A DNA stretch of 64,000 nt from Phytophthora sp. 'mugwort' (GCA_033558025.1 JAUCEF010000007.1:2852001-2916000), one strand, 5' to 3'. Shown: positions 1 through 10,788, numbered from the stretch's first letter. Notes: a model not told the origin generated them from the sequence alone. Numbers and translations are program-made.

Positions 1-2512
1 CACACGCTTTGCCAGTTGCCAAAAAGACACTTGCTCCAATGGTTCGCAATAGCGATAGGATGGTTCGACCTCGAAAAACGCTCCCTGAGGTCCCAGTAAT
101 TCGTCCAGGATTACGCGTACGTCGCGACTTTCAGAGATCATCGCAAGGATACAACTAACGAGCTCGTTAGATTGGATAAACTCCGACAAAGTCAGGATAG
201 TCGTGCTCGTAGATATCGTTCGTTGTGTGCGCGGATCGAGGATTTCGCTGATACATTTGCAGTAGCCAGGGGCTCCCTGGATGACGCTATTCCGACTGGA
301 ACTACGCGCTTGCAGATCTCGGATCAAGAGTAACGAAGCTAATGAATGCGAATCCGAGTGCATAATATCCAATTCCCGTGACTGGTCCGAAAGGATCATG
401 ATCGATGTGAACGAATGCCATGGTAACTTTTCCAGTTGTCTGCGAATTGCTGTGTTCCCAACGTAATGAACGAGCGTGATATGTTTCAAATTGTCCACGG
501 CCAACCCACCTTCTTGTAGTAATTTGTTCCGCAGGTGGATCGGGACTTCGCAAATGATGTGCAATTCGGTTCCATGCTCCACAATTGCGTCAAGTAACAG
601 GACCATGTCTCGCACATCTCGACGCCAACCACACATTAAAATACGTTCACGGGTAGGTAGTGTGGCTGATGATGCGGGCACTCTTCCGACTTCAATTGAC
701 ACTGGTGGACACGCCTTATACGTGTCATCATCCTCAGCCAGCACCAGAATCTGGTCTCCCTTTTCTAATATCATATCTGCGTTCGGACATATAAATACTT
801 CAGCATTTTTTCGCTTGATACCGATCGGGATTGCATTAGGAAAACGCTCGATAAGGTTGCCAAACGCTATACCAACACATTCAGGCCACTCTTTAAAGTA
901 GAATTCGTTGCCTTCAAACCCAAGTAGAGATGAATACACCCGAGCGAGGCCAGGAGATCGAGCAGACATGAGCACCAAACGACCAATAATGTCGTGCGAC
1001 ACGAGGATCTCAACTTCCTTGCCTCCAACAAGACGAACCAACGGGTCGTTATCAATATCTCGTAATTCAGCTACAATATGGCCTGACAGCTGTATATGTA
1101 CACAAGTAGAGGACTTCTGTTAGTTCATTGTCCAATGTTTTTTTCCATTGAGTGTGCACATACCTCAGGAAGAGTCTTTAAACTGAGAACAGTGCGAAGC
1201 ACTGCAGCATCAGATCGATCGGCATCACCAGTCGAGTTTGCCATGATAATTATACTTTTGGCTCGGTGAGCAGAAACTTTGAGAAGGTCAACAGATAGGA
1301 GCGGTGACCCCGTGCGGAAGATAATGCGCGTTCCTCGTAACTCTTCTTTCCGCAGCTGCGACTCGAGCTCTGCCTCTAGTGCCCCCTTATCGATTTCTGC
1401 AAGCACAACGATAACTCCCCCGTTTTCGCTTGCATTTGCAAGACAAATCTGCCGAATTAACGACACCGATTTCTCTGTCCACCCCAGAAGAAGCTGTAAC
1501 CATAGACAAAAAGTGGTTAAATCTATCAGTATTATCCACAAAATAGTACTTTTAAGCTGTTCATTTACCGTGTGCTTCTCCTCGGCGACAATGGACTTGC
1601 CTTTCTTCAATGTGTCCAATTTCGCCCGAATGCCATCGACGACGAATCCCATAACCACGGAAAAGTAGAGAATACCCACTAATGTCGTCAGCACCCCAAC
1701 CACACGAATACCCTGTCGATAAAAAAGTAAAAAAAATACACTCGATGTCAAAAAATAAAAATCGACAACTTTTGTACATAAAAAGCTTTGGTACTCACAT
1801 CTTTGGCCAGCGGGGTATGCGAACCCGAATCCGCCAAATACGTCCAAGATTCCCACACCGTCTCGCCAAATTCTCGCGATGGTTGCACTGCCTTGAGAAA
1901 GATTCCTCCAATTATAATCAGCACGAGTCCAACAACTGACAGCGTAAAAATCTGCCCTCTGCGCGTGGAAATATACTGATCGACTTCGTACGTGATCTTC
2001 TCGAGTTTCGAAATGTGTTTGGATGGTGCTTTGATGCTAGTGATAGCTCGGTTCTGTTTCGCAAGGAGCTCCGCCTTAGTTGGCGCTGCCATGAGCGTTT
2101 GCATCGATACAGCTGTGGCTAGTTTCGAGGCAGTCCGTTGACGAATTGTGCGCCTCCTTGCGGGCTTCTCTATAGCTGTTGGATCAAAGCTCACTGTAGA
2201 AGACTTGGTGGCCTGGGATGCTGGCACGTCGGATAACTCCTCTCGAAAACTGTGATTTACAGCAGTAAACGGCACTGCTCCCGGGACGTTCTCAATTGGC
2301 AAGCTTACATCGCACTCTTGTGCTAGAGCGTATCCTTCTGGCCCTGCCAACTTCTCCGTCGTCTCATCCAATGGGATAATCTTCCGGGTGCTCATGAGCA
2401 AGCGTAGATTGGTGACTTTGCTGCGCGCTACGGTTGACGATCGACTCTGAAACGAAGCAACTGGCGCTTTGAATGAGAATAGTTTTGCTGCCACCACAAT
2501 GTCAGCACTCAT
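1..2512 (-). CDS. CASTOR/POLLUX-type ion channel, C-terminus cut by window edge
   Basis: Four exons are readable: 1799-2512, 1569-1712, 1164-1493 and 1089 down to the window edge. The introns (86, 75 and 74 bp) have GT..AG borders and all are phase 0. A transmembrane segment lies near residues 181-203, followed by a pore-like stretch containing ADSGSH (the plant channels have ADAGNH here), a second membrane helix near 241-265, and a long RCK-like part with LGWTEK, VVLAEIDKG and RTGSPLL. The last exon has HSDSHSLASLLLIRD and EILDPRTQ. Plant DMI1/POLLUX and CASTOR channels share this layout and sit in the nuclear envelope, where they support calcium oscillations; a cation-channel role here is inferred. 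The frame stays open upstream of ATG 2512 to a possible acceptor at 2593-2595, so an extra 5' exon may exist. The 3' end lies outside the window. Confidence 0.82.
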
Positions 2513-2866
2513 AAACGCTGTTGTCTGCTTCAGAACAGGTCTTATCCAGGTATTTTTAAGACTCCACGTCACTCCATATTTTGTGCCGCTGACTGTAAAG
2601 CCAGCTCAGTACTATTTTGAGTTACATTCGCCAAATCTATGGCAAATAACAAGCTTACCAGTCTTCAATTAGTCGATAGGAAGACTTTTGCCAGGCCGCA
2701 TTGGAGTATAATTAGCTGTCGGTTGTTGAGATAGGACGCCTTAAAGTTCAATGCAGATATTGTGAACAGTGGACCGGCGGAAGGAGAAATTGCGTGTCTC
2801 GTATCCATTATCAGTTTACAATTATTGTCAGATTCTGGCAATATGGCCTTTAAAATCACCTCGTAT

Positions 2867-4810
2867 TCAAGAGCCGATCGTCCAGTTGCCATCAAGATAT
2901 GCCAGAATGTGCGAACGATTGTGGTAATGTGCAGCATTGTAGAGAATTCTCATGTCTAATGCAGTAGATGCACTGAAGTGCTTGAGCAACCAGTGCAGCA
3001 TCTCAACCCGATCGTTCGTAATTGCCGCAAGCCCTGCATGAATCGGCCACTCTTCAACAGTCAGTAAACAAGTCGAGTGGAGCCACTCCAGCATTGGAAA
3101 GTCTCCTCGGGTCGCAGCCGCATCCAGAGCGCGCACTGTACAGCCTTCCTGGTAATGTGCCTGCAGAAACTGTATGACTTCCAAGTGACCGTTTTTGGCG
3201 GCGTCGTTCATGGCCTCCGAGGTGCATCCTTCCTGGCGGTTATCGTGAAGCCATCGCACTACCTCAAAGTGACCATTTCTAGCGGCTCCATTGATTGCAC
3301 GATGGGTGCATCCCTCCGTGCGATTAATATGAAGAAATTTAACAATGTCCAAGTGTCCACATTCAGCTGCTCCATCCATAGCGCCGGTTGAACACCCCTC
3401 CACTCGATTCTTGTCCAGCCATTTCACAATTTCCATATGACCGTTTCGAGCTGCGACGTCCATCGCGAGTCTTGAACATCCTTCGCTGCGGTGATGGTGA
3501 AGCCACTGGACAACCGCGAGATGATTGTTCCCTGCTGCGCCATTCATTGCTGCGGTGGTGCATCCCTCAGCTCGATGGGAATGCAAGAATTGCACAATTT
3601 CAAGATGTCCGTGGGTTGCGGCAGCATTCATAGCGGCAACTGTACAGCCCTCGGTCCGATTTGCATGTAGCCATTTGAGCATTTTAAAGTGGCCACGCTT
3701 CGCGACTTCGTTCAGAGTTAGACGTGAACATCCTTCGCTGCGGTTAACATGCAGCCATTGCACAACCTCAAGCTGATTTTCATGTGCTGCCCAATTCATC
3801 GCGTTGTATGTACAACCTGCCGTACGGTTTTCATGAAGAAACTGGATAATGTCCAAGTGACCTCCTTTAGCCGCCATATTCATTGCTTGCTGGGTACATC
3901 CTTCTGTTCGGTGGTCATTCAACCACTTGACAACATCCAAATGGCCGTTCCACGCCGCTCTGTTCATCGCATCCACACTACACCCCTCATTGCGGTGCTC
4001 ATGAAGCCATTTGACCATTTCTAAGTGTCCGTTACTCGCCGCACCGTTCATCGCCGATGTGGTCGCGCAGCAACTCGAGCGATTGCTCTCGAGCTTCGCC
4101 TCTCCCCATTTACCGTGCAAGAACTCGACCACCTCCACGAACCCTCCCGCCGCCGCTTCGTCCAGCGATCGTGAGTTGATCTGCTCCATCAAGTGGGTCC
4201 GCAGCCACTTCACCACCTCCAAATGTCCTCCTTTCGCCGCTGCTTGATGCAGATGCGTTTCTGGCAAAGCTTGTCCATCCTGCACTCCACGAGCGTTCAA
4301 CAGCCACTGCACCACCGCCAATTGTCCGTTCTCCGCCGCAGCTGCCACGCTCTTCAGCGAGTAAAACTCATACGTTCCGTAGCACGGCAACAGCTCTTCA
4401 AGTCTCAATTGGATCCAGCGCAAAACTTTCGCGTGTCCATTGGCCGCTGCCTGCATTACAGCCGCCTCGTCCACGACAGCGCGCGGGTAGCGACTGTATA
4501 GTACTTCCATAATCTCTAGGTAATTATTTGCGGCTGCGTTCCGCAATGCAGCGCGGATTGCCGCCAATTTATTGAGATTGAAAGAGTGCCAAGAGTCCAG
4601 CAGCCGCCGCACGAGGTGAATGAAGCCCCGTTCGGTGGCGCGGGGCAGCGACCATTGCACAGATCCGTCCAGATACTGGGAGACGAGCTGCGCGACGTGG
4701 GTAAGGGCATCCACGCGCGGGTGAGCCTGACAAACTACGTGCGCGGCCATTAGCGTCGATACAACCATGGACAGATCGGCCGCAATAAGCCACGCGAAAA
4801 ATGGATCCAT
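2867..4810 (-). CDS. Ankyrin-repeat protein, 647 aa, intact
   Basis: Single exon. The frame opens at GTG 4858, but the first ATG is 4810 and begins MDPFFAWLIAAD. After an N-terminal part of about 150 residues the protein is an array of ankyrin-like units with the pattern AMNxAAxNGHLxVVxWLHxxRxEGCT. The unit is 28 residues (84 bp), shorter than the canonical 33, and at least eleven units run without interruption. Ankyrin arrays bind proteins, but no partner or catalytic domain is visible. The large family of near-identical modules is typical of Phytophthora genomes. A decayed paralog on the same strand at 10.9-12.8 kb shares the N-terminus (AVVDE) and the C-terminal layout. No signal peptide or membrane helix is evident. 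Function unknown. Confidence 0.85.
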   Translation of the reverse strand: MDPFFAWLIAADLSMVVSTLMAAHVVCQAHPRVDALTHVAQLVSQYLDGSVQWSLPRATERGFIHLVRRLLDSWHSFNLNKLAAIRAALRNAAANNYLEIMEVLYSRYPRAVVDEAAVMQAAANGHAKVLRWIQLRLEELLPCYGTYEFYSLKSVAAAAENGQLAVVQWLLNARGVQDGQALPETHLHQAAAKGGHLEVVKWLRTHLMEQINSRSLDEAAAGGFVEVVEFLHGKWGEAKLESNRSSCCATTSAMNGAASNGHLEMVKWLHEHRNEGCSVDAMNRAAWNGHLDVVKWLNDHRTEGCTQQAMNMAAKGGHLDIIQFLHENRTAGCTYNAMNWAAHENQLEVVQWLHVNRSEGCSRLTLNEVAKRGHFKMLKWLHANRTEGCTVAAMNAAATHGHLEIVQFLHSHRAEGCTTAAMNGAAGNNHLAVVQWLHHHRSEGCSRLAMDVAARNGHMEIVKWLDKNRVEGCSTGAMDGAAECGHLDIVKFLHINRTEGCTHRAINGAARNGHFEVVRWLHDNRQEGCTSEAMNDAAKNGHLEVIQFLQAHYQEGCTVRALDAAATRGDFPMLEWLHSTCLLTVEEWPIHAGLAAITNDRVEMLHWLLKHFSASTALDMRILYNAAHYHNRSHILAYLDGNWTIGS

Positions 4811-5677
4811 ACTGAAATCAAGAGAGTTTTCGGGTGCCTCACTACTCGTCGGCGTCACGAGCCGTCCATTCCATGTTCAACTTGGGAATATAATTAAATA
4901 ATACGGACAACATGGCCTTATAAGACACTACAATCGCGCTAAACAAATTGTCTGTAAATGGAAAGTACATATAAAAAACGAGTTCACTACTACATGTACA
5001 TGTGCTTGCTGAATGCGATTAATAACATGAAATGAAAGTTCCTTTTCTCTCCGGATTACTCCGCCTTGCCGAGATGAACGCAGTCGTAGCCGGTGGGAAA
5101 TGCCAGGGCTTTGTTTGTCTTCGGTCAGCTTGACAACGAGCACGAAGAGATCCGTCGATTAACTGCACCACACATATGTCATATTCTCGAGGACTTTATA
5201 GTCGTTTCGAGAAACACGTCCTGACACGATCGCTATGCGAGACAGCATCGGGTCTCATACACAACGATTTTCTTTTTGTTTGTTTGGTCGACGACGACTC
5301 CCGCGAATTTTGAAAGAGCTTGGCCCTACGAACGGCCCTCGCATGCATTCTTTGGTAGATTAAGTGTTGACGGGACGGATAAGACAGTACGGGTGACTGA
5401 AATACGCCCTACTTGTGGTGCTGCTCCCCGCTAATTGGCCCAATGACCTGTATCTTATATAGCTGTCGCTTTAAAACGTTTTTATTTTTTTCCTTCGCGT
5501 TGCAACCTCAAGCGACACAGATCTCCCCCATACAGTACAGCCAGTACGTCACTTATCAGGTGCAAGGTGTCCGCTCATAAGTAAAAAAGACACCAAGGAC
5601 GCAAGTGATCAACTGCCAATAACATAAGCAGCCAGCACAAACAGCCCTTACCAACAATATTCCTTTCGAGATCCACC
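4811..5677. other. Intergenic region between divergent genes
   Basis: About 870 bp separating the ankyrin gene (-) from the PDZ-TLDc gene (+). I see no coding signal, no RNA gene and no clear match to the oomycete initiator. It presumably holds both promoters. Confidence 0.5.
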
Positions 5678-7558
5678 ATGTTGAGCGTGCGCGGCCTCGT
5701 GCGCGCCATCTTCGACGAGCAGCGGCCGCCCACGCCGCCGCCCCGCATTCGACGCAACCTGCGTCGCGGCGGCGCCGGGCGCGCGCGCAGTTGGGACGTG
5801 AATGATCCAGACAGCGAGCCTACGTACGTGCCCAAGATTTTTGAGGGTGAATACAACGTGTGTTTTCGTCGCAAGCCGCTGGGCGTGGGGCTCGTGCCAA
5901 GCTCGCAGCTCTACGGGTCCTGGGAGGTGAGTTCCGTACAGGAGACGGAGGGTGACGACGCGCCGCTCGTGATCAAGGAAGGAGAGCTACAGGAGAAGGC
6001 AGCCATCGCCCAGGGCGATGTGCTCATCGCCATTAACTTCAGCTGCCGCAAGGCACAGCTGCCGCGCGCGAAGCTCGCCGCGTTCCTACGACAGTGTTCG
6101 TGCCCCATCGTCATGACGCTGCGGAATCCGGAAGTGTACGGGTCTGTCGACTCGCGGGCCATGTCGACAGCCATGTACCCGGCCTCGATGGACTATCATC
6201 TCCACTGCTTCCCTACTAAAGTAGTGGCCAGAGCGTCGTCTATGCAGTGGCGACGTTCACTGGAGCACGACTTGGCGCTTAATGCCAAGTTGGCCAAGAA
6301 TGAGAAGTGTCGGAAGCTGGCTCAAGCGCTGGTGAAACGAGATATTGACATTATCCATGAAGCTCCCCCAGCTGGGATTGCAGGAGCTTTGGAGAGTCGG
6401 GAAATCGACAATGCCGTGAGTGGTTTGGATGGAGAAGAGAAGCAAGCGGCGGGACACGCACTGTCCGAGTTGGGAGAGTTCGACGTCACGTTCAATGAGA
6501 CCCCGCTGCATTTGGCTCTAGCACCGTCTACAAGGCTCTATGGATCGGTGGAAGTGTACGACCCCAAGCACCACGCGCCGACGGTGCAAGTAGGTGATGT
6601 GATCATGGCTGTCAATGGCTACTCGTCGATGTCACGTCTGTCATCTGACGACGTTATCGACGCCATTGCTGAGTTGCAAGCACCAGTCACGCTTCGTTTC
6701 CGCCGGCCAGTGGCGTACCGCAGATACTTGGCTACATTCTTCCACACGAAGAGAAAAGAGCTTGCATCAGGGTCCATCGCGAGCGCCATGTTCCCGCCGA
6801 CGGCAGAGTACAAGAAGAAAACGCCTAAGTATGCGCCCAAGAAACTCCATCAACCCGGAGCGCTCGTCTCGCAAAGCTTCATCGAGCCTGACACAGCTGC
6901 CTTCTCACCGAAGAAAGCTTCTACTCCTGGTAACGACAATGAAGAACGAGCAAGGGAATTCAGAGCGTTCGCGGCAAAAATTGGAGCTCTAGACCAGTTC
7001 AAACTGTGGGCTGGTGGTGAGAGTTCATCTAGAGGAAGGCCTCTGGATGGCCATCAGTCTGCGTTCCTGACGGAGAAGCACATGCAATTCTTGTGGAAAA
7101 ATTTGCCAAACTATCTGACATGCAACCAAATGGAACTTATCTTCACCACTCGGGTGCATGGCTGGAATTTCCTGAGCTTCTTCGACAGACTTGAGAACAA
7201 GGGCCCGACCATCATGGTTGTGCAGGACGAGCACGAGAACATATTTGGCGCGTTTTGCCCGGCGTCGTGGAAGCGCTCGAAAACGTTCTTTGGCAACGGT
7301 CGGACATTCGTCTTCTCCCTGAGTCCCCAAATGAAAGCGTACATGTGGTCGGGGATCGACAGCTCCTTTATGTATGCCCAGCGTGACGCCATCTTTGTTG
7401 GTGGGGGCAACAAGGGCATCGCGTTGTGCCTCCAGCTGGACGACAGGCGTGGCTTCACGCATGCCTGTAGCACGTTCGACTCGCCACCACTGGTCGACTA
7501 CCAAAGCTTCCGCTGCGAGACCGTCGAGGTCTGGGGCTTCCACGGACTCAAGGTGTAA
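5678..7558 (+). CDS. PDZ-like/TLDc domain protein, 626 aa
   Basis: Single exon starting at ATG 5678. Two PDZ-like segments are visible. The first is near residues 56-148 (KPLGVGLVPSSQLYGS, then GDVLIAIN); the second is near 266-345 (TPLHLALAPSTRLYGS, then VGDVIMAVNGYS). The carboxylate loop reads LGV/LHL where a canonical PDZ has GLGF, so ligand binding is uncertain. Residues about 460-626 are a TLDc domain: NQMELIFTTRVHGWN, FGAFCPASW, then FVFSLSP, GGGNKGIALCLQLD and the terminal VEVWGFHGL. TLDc proteins (OXR1, NCOA7, TBC1D24 families) are linked to oxidative-stress resistance and V-ATPase binding. The pairing of PDZ-like modules with TLDc is unusual. An arginine-rich patch follows the start. 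Confidence 0.8.
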   Translation: MLSVRGLVRAIFDEQRPPTPPPRIRRNLRRGGAGRARSWDVNDPDSEPTYVPKIFEGEYNVCFRRKPLGVGLVPSSQLYGSWEVSSVQETEGDDAPLVIKEGELQEKAAIAQGDVLIAINFSCRKAQLPRAKLAAFLRQCSCPIVMTLRNPEVYGSVDSRAMSTAMYPASMDYHLHCFPTKVVARASSMQWRRSLEHDLALNAKLAKNEKCRKLAQALVKRDIDIIHEAPPAGIAGALESREIDNAVSGLDGEEKQAAGHALSELGEFDVTFNETPLHLALAPSTRLYGSVEVYDPKHHAPTVQVGDVIMAVNGYSSMSRLSSDDVIDAIAELQAPVTLRFRRPVAYRRYLATFFHTKRKELASGSIASAMFPPTAEYKKKTPKYAPKKLHQPGALVSQSFIEPDTAAFSPKKASTPGNDNEERAREFRAFAAKIGALDQFKLWAGGESSSRGRPLDGHQSAFLTEKHMQFLWKNLPNYLTCNQMELIFTTRVHGWNFLSFFDRLENKGPTIMVVQDEHENIFGAFCPASWKRSKTFFGNGRTFVFSLSPQMKAYMWSGIDSSFMYAQRDAIFVGGGNKGIALCLQLDDRRGFTHACSTFDSPPLVDYQSFRCETVEVWGFHGLKV

Positions 7559-7734
7559 CAGCCTCGCCGTCCACACAAATCACGGAGACTGTACCCCAAC
7601 AAACAAAACGACGAAGTCGCCGTGAACTATGACGTCGTAGTTTCATGTACAATTGGTTTATTTTATCTTGGTTGGAATAACTAGGTGCTGAATAATTATT
7701 TTCATCAAATCTCCTTCTTTACGTTCGTCACAAG

Positions 7735-9427
7735 TTACTCTTCGGGTCCAAACCCACCAGTTCGAACTCGGACCTGAGTGGATATTGAAAGTTGGTTACT
7801 AGATGGAGGCTGCTTCATACGATCAAATCAGAGAAACGAACCGTTAGAGCACATTGAACGCAAATACAACGGGCATTTTGAGCTAATGGTACCTGGAAAA
7901 CTAGGCCCGGAACCTGCTCGACGATAAGGATGTTGGACTTTGCCACGCCAGTGTAAGTGTCACGAACGGCTCGTGAATTTGATGGCGGGTTAGCGCTTGA
8001 GTCAACAGCCAAGGCCGAGGCTGGTTTCGGTGCGATTCGGTTGTTGATTAATTGGCCGCTTTCAATGGTTTGCCACGCCGTCAGAGCTGCGTGGGTTCGA
8101 GGGTGAACAATTGGCTTGGCGTCTCGGCCAACGTAAGGCTGGTTCGACAGCACGTCGTATCCGTGAACGTGGCTCTGAACATGGCGTTCATGGGCGTACC
8201 GATTCAGGCAAAGGTCCGTGTCTCGGCCCTGCTGGTTCTCGCCCACCTCGCGCATTGTTGTTTCGTACGCAGTCTTTTTGATTTTGTTGAGTGCGCGCTG
8301 GTCTTTCTCGTTCATGGTCGCCAATTTTGCTGCATTAATGACTTGCTGGTTAAGGACATTGTACAGCCGACCCTCGGAGAACTGCTCGCATGGTGGCAGC
8401 AACAGAACACGATCTTTACCATGAATCTGTTGCTCCTCGTGCCTGCGAATGAGAAATTCCTTTTCACGATCCTCGTCCACATACGAGATACGAACCGGGT
8501 CAAAAGTTCGTGTCTTGAGATACTTCTGGGCTGCTAGTTGCTTGGCCTGGGTGGCTTCCTGCAAAAATCGGTCGTCATGACGGTCATGATATCTTCTTGA
8601 GCGAGAAAATCAGCTCAAAACGGTCAGACCTTCATAAACTTTAACACAAATATTTATCTATCATACAGGGTGCGTACTTGTTGGTGAGGATGTTGAACTC
8701 TCGGTAGGGATTGCGAGAAGGAGAGCCACTCGTTGCTGGTACAGGTGCACTTGTGCCGTTGTAAGGAAGATTTGTAACGATGTTGCACTCGCCCTCGCTC
8801 TTCTTCCGAGACGGGTGTGCCACCGGTTGCTTGTCCGTTGGGTCATTTGCTCCAAGATACATCGGCGCGTTGCTAATCATATGGAAGCGCCGGATCGTCC
8901 GAAGCTGCTTAGCCTAGGAGAAAAAAAAAGAAACAACAACGAGAAGTGAGCGCTAAAATCTGTCAACGCTGGTTGCAAACGACTGCGACTCGTACCCGTC
9001 CTTTCTCGAGGTTGTGTTTGAGCTCCATGGCCGCATGCTGCTGGTATCCTGACTCCTTAGCTTCGTCACGAAAGCGTGCGAGTACGATATCGTATTCGCG
9101 TTCCTCGCGAGATTTCTCATACCGCGTCGCGTGCTTCACCGGTATCTGCTGTTCTGGCAGCCATGGCAGAACAGATTTCGCTGCCTACAAAACGCATCAT
9201 CAGCATCCCTTCTCCAATGTTACGATCACCAAATTCCAGTTTACCATTACACGTACATGGTAGTTTCGCACATCTTCCGCCCATGTTTTGGCGTATGTGA
9301 TGCGTTTGTTGCTGTGGCTGCCGGTCGAGTGTCGACGCCCTTCACTGCCGTGTTCGCGTTTCGACTCTGCTGGTAGCGCTGGAGATGCCGAAGGTACACG
9401 CCCTTCCATAGCCGGTATATTTGCCAT
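7735..9427 (-). CDS. Conserved protein of unknown function, five exons, about 456 aa
   Basis: Exons by splice consensus and frame: 9257-9427, 8996-9184, 8678-8913, 7893-8592 and 7735-7809. The phases agree (0, 0, 2, 0), and the last exon ends ...RTGGFGPEE. ATG 9427 gives MANIPAMEGRVPSAS and lies about 40 nt downstream of an initiator-like element. The third acceptor (exon start 8592) was chosen because phase 2 restores NILTNKYHDRHDDRF across the junction. The protein is hydrophilic and rich in charged helix-forming stretches (YEKSREEREYDIVLARF; AKQLAAQKYLKTR), with no membrane segment or recognisable catalytic motif. I do not recognise the family. The composition resembles axoneme-associated proteins, which is only an impression. 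It diverges from the Myb gene at 10198. Confidence 0.72.
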
Positions 9428-9464
9428 GTTATATAGCACAAACGCACGACGAAGACAAAGAGAG

Positions 9465-9480
9465 AAATTGTCGAAATGCC
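9465..9480 (-). promoter_or_regulatory. Oomycete initiator-like element for the five-exon gene
   Basis: On the minus strand the site reads GCATTTCGACAATTTC, the initiator consensus with one extra base between its halves. It lies about 40 nt upstream of ATG 9427 and supports that start codon. Confidence 0.5.
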
Positions 9481-9556
9481 GTGTAAATGCAGTGGGATCC
9501 AGCGAGTCACAGAGGAACAGACACCACGCATTCTGATCCCGACACTCGGGGAGCCC

Positions 9557-9708
9557 AGAATAGGCTGGCGTGTCAATTTGAAAAAAATGGAATCCTTCGA
9601 GCACTTTTGACTGTCATTGTGACTATCAATGACAGTCAAAAGTGTCAATGACAGTCAAAAGTGCTCGAAGGATTCCATTTTTTTCAAATTGACACGCCAG
9701 CCTATTCT
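9557..9708. repeat. Perfect 63-bp inverted repeat with 26-bp spacer
   Basis: 9557-9619 is the exact reverse complement of 9646-9708, including a run of seven A/T in each arm. The spacer holds a second copy of the innermost 18 bp (CAATGACAGTCAAAAGTG), so the right side carries that unit in tandem and the hairpin could fold in two registers. It lies in the shared upstream region of the five-exon gene (-) and the Myb gene (+), about 80 bp from the minus-strand initiator. No target-site duplication is obvious at the outer ends. Confidence 0.92.
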
Positions 9709-10082
9709 TTTCCCTTTTTGCAGCGACAGTGGACCAGTGTCTTTTTAATAACAACATACCACTGCCGTGGCGATCGTCGTGCGAGGAATTGCGTATGCTA
9801 CTTGAAACCGTCGCGTGCATCCGTAGGAGACCAATGATGTCGTTTTGAAGCCATGCCTCCAAAGCGACAAGTTGCTCGGACGCAAGAGATGAAGCTAAAG
9901 GAAATTGCACTACTACGAGCTCCGCTGTCCGAGAAACAAGTATTGCAGCACCCCACCCCACTTGACGGAAAGCTCCGGGCGCTTCAGATGCATACTAAAT
10001 CTCATATGCGGAACGTCCCACTTCAACCAGAGTAGCTTCACGCCCCCTCGCGCGACTTGAGGCGCGCTCTCGCAATCGTTTG

Positions 10083-10096
10083 TCATTCGGCAATTT
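10083..10096 (+). promoter_or_regulatory. Oomycete initiator for the Myb gene
   Basis: TCATTCGGCAATTT matches TCATTYYNCAWTTT at all but one position. It sits 115 nt before ATG 10198. Transcription starting here excludes the upstream non-ATG extension of the frame. Confidence 0.7.
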
Positions 10097-10197
10097 GCTC
10101 GGTCGGACGCACTGCTCCAGTCCCGCCCGACTCAACGGCCTCTCGGTCACTTTTTTGCCGCCTCGCAAACCTCAGCCGTGTCAACACTGCCGCCCCC

Positions 10198-10788
10198 ATG
10201 ACCATCACAGAGTCGACGCGTTGCCAGCTGTTCGAGATGACGAACCGACTGCAAGTGATCCGCATGGACCAGAAGCGCCACGCTGCGCCGCGACATACCA
10301 AGGTGTCGGCAGCATTTGCGGTCGGCACGTGGACGGTCGAGGAGCACCGCTTGTTCCTCGAGGCCATGGAGCTGTACCCGTCAGGCCCGTGGAAGCGCGT
10401 CGCCCAGCACGTTGGCACTCGCACGTCGCGTCAGGTCATGACGCACGCGCAAAAATACCGACAGCGACTGCAACGGCGCGCGGCTGCCCCTAAAGTCGAG
10501 CTTACCGAAGCGCGTCGTACCGCCTCGAAGGAGACCCAGACTGCCAAAGTGCTGTCGGTGGTGGTGTCGCCGATGCCAATGCCGCCACCTGTTGCGACTG
10601 GAGAAATACAAGTTGAAGCTAGCATATGTGTGCTTCCTGCTCCATTCGCGGACGACCCGCCCCAGTATGGGCATTTCCCACTCTTTGACATGGACTATGA
10701 GTTCTTTGCACAACTTGCCACTGATTCAGCGTTCGACAGCGTGGACATGAACCTGCTTTATGGTGATTTTGAGCCTCTGCAGTTCTAA
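10198..10788 (+). CDS. Single-repeat Myb transcription factor, SHAQKY class, 196 aa
   Basis: Residues about 39-92 form one Myb/SANT repeat: GTWTVEEHRLFLEAMELY, then GPWKRVAQHVGTRTSRQV, then THAQKYRQRL. The THAQKY signature defines the SHAQKY (1R-Myb) class, whose members bind DNA in the nucleus; the circadian and developmental roles known in plants cannot be transferred here. The C-terminus is acidic and aromatic (FDMDYEFF, MNLLYGDFEPL) and looks like an activation region. The same frame is open upstream to a TTG at 10057, but the initiator at 10083 places the mRNA start after it, so ATG 10198 is chosen. It diverges from the five-exon gene on the minus strand. Confidence 0.85.
   Translation: MTITESTRCQLFEMTNRLQVIRMDQKRHAAPRHTKVSAAFAVGTWTVEEHRLFLEAMELYPSGPWKRVAQHVGTRTSRQVMTHAQKYRQRLQRRAAAPKVELTEARRTASKETQTAKVLSVVVSPMPMPPPVATGEIQVEASICVLPAPFADDPPQYGHFPLFDMDYEFFAQLATDSAFDSVDMNLLYGDFEPLQF

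Noticed and set aside
9200..9604. Longer N-terminus for the five-exon gene starting at 9604
   Set aside because: It would begin inside the hairpin and upstream of the initiator at 9465-9480. The sequence before MANIPAMEG is not protein-like.
10057..10197. N-terminal extension of the Myb protein
   Set aside because: It starts at TTG and lies partly upstream of the initiator at 10083. ATG 10198 is the first usable start.
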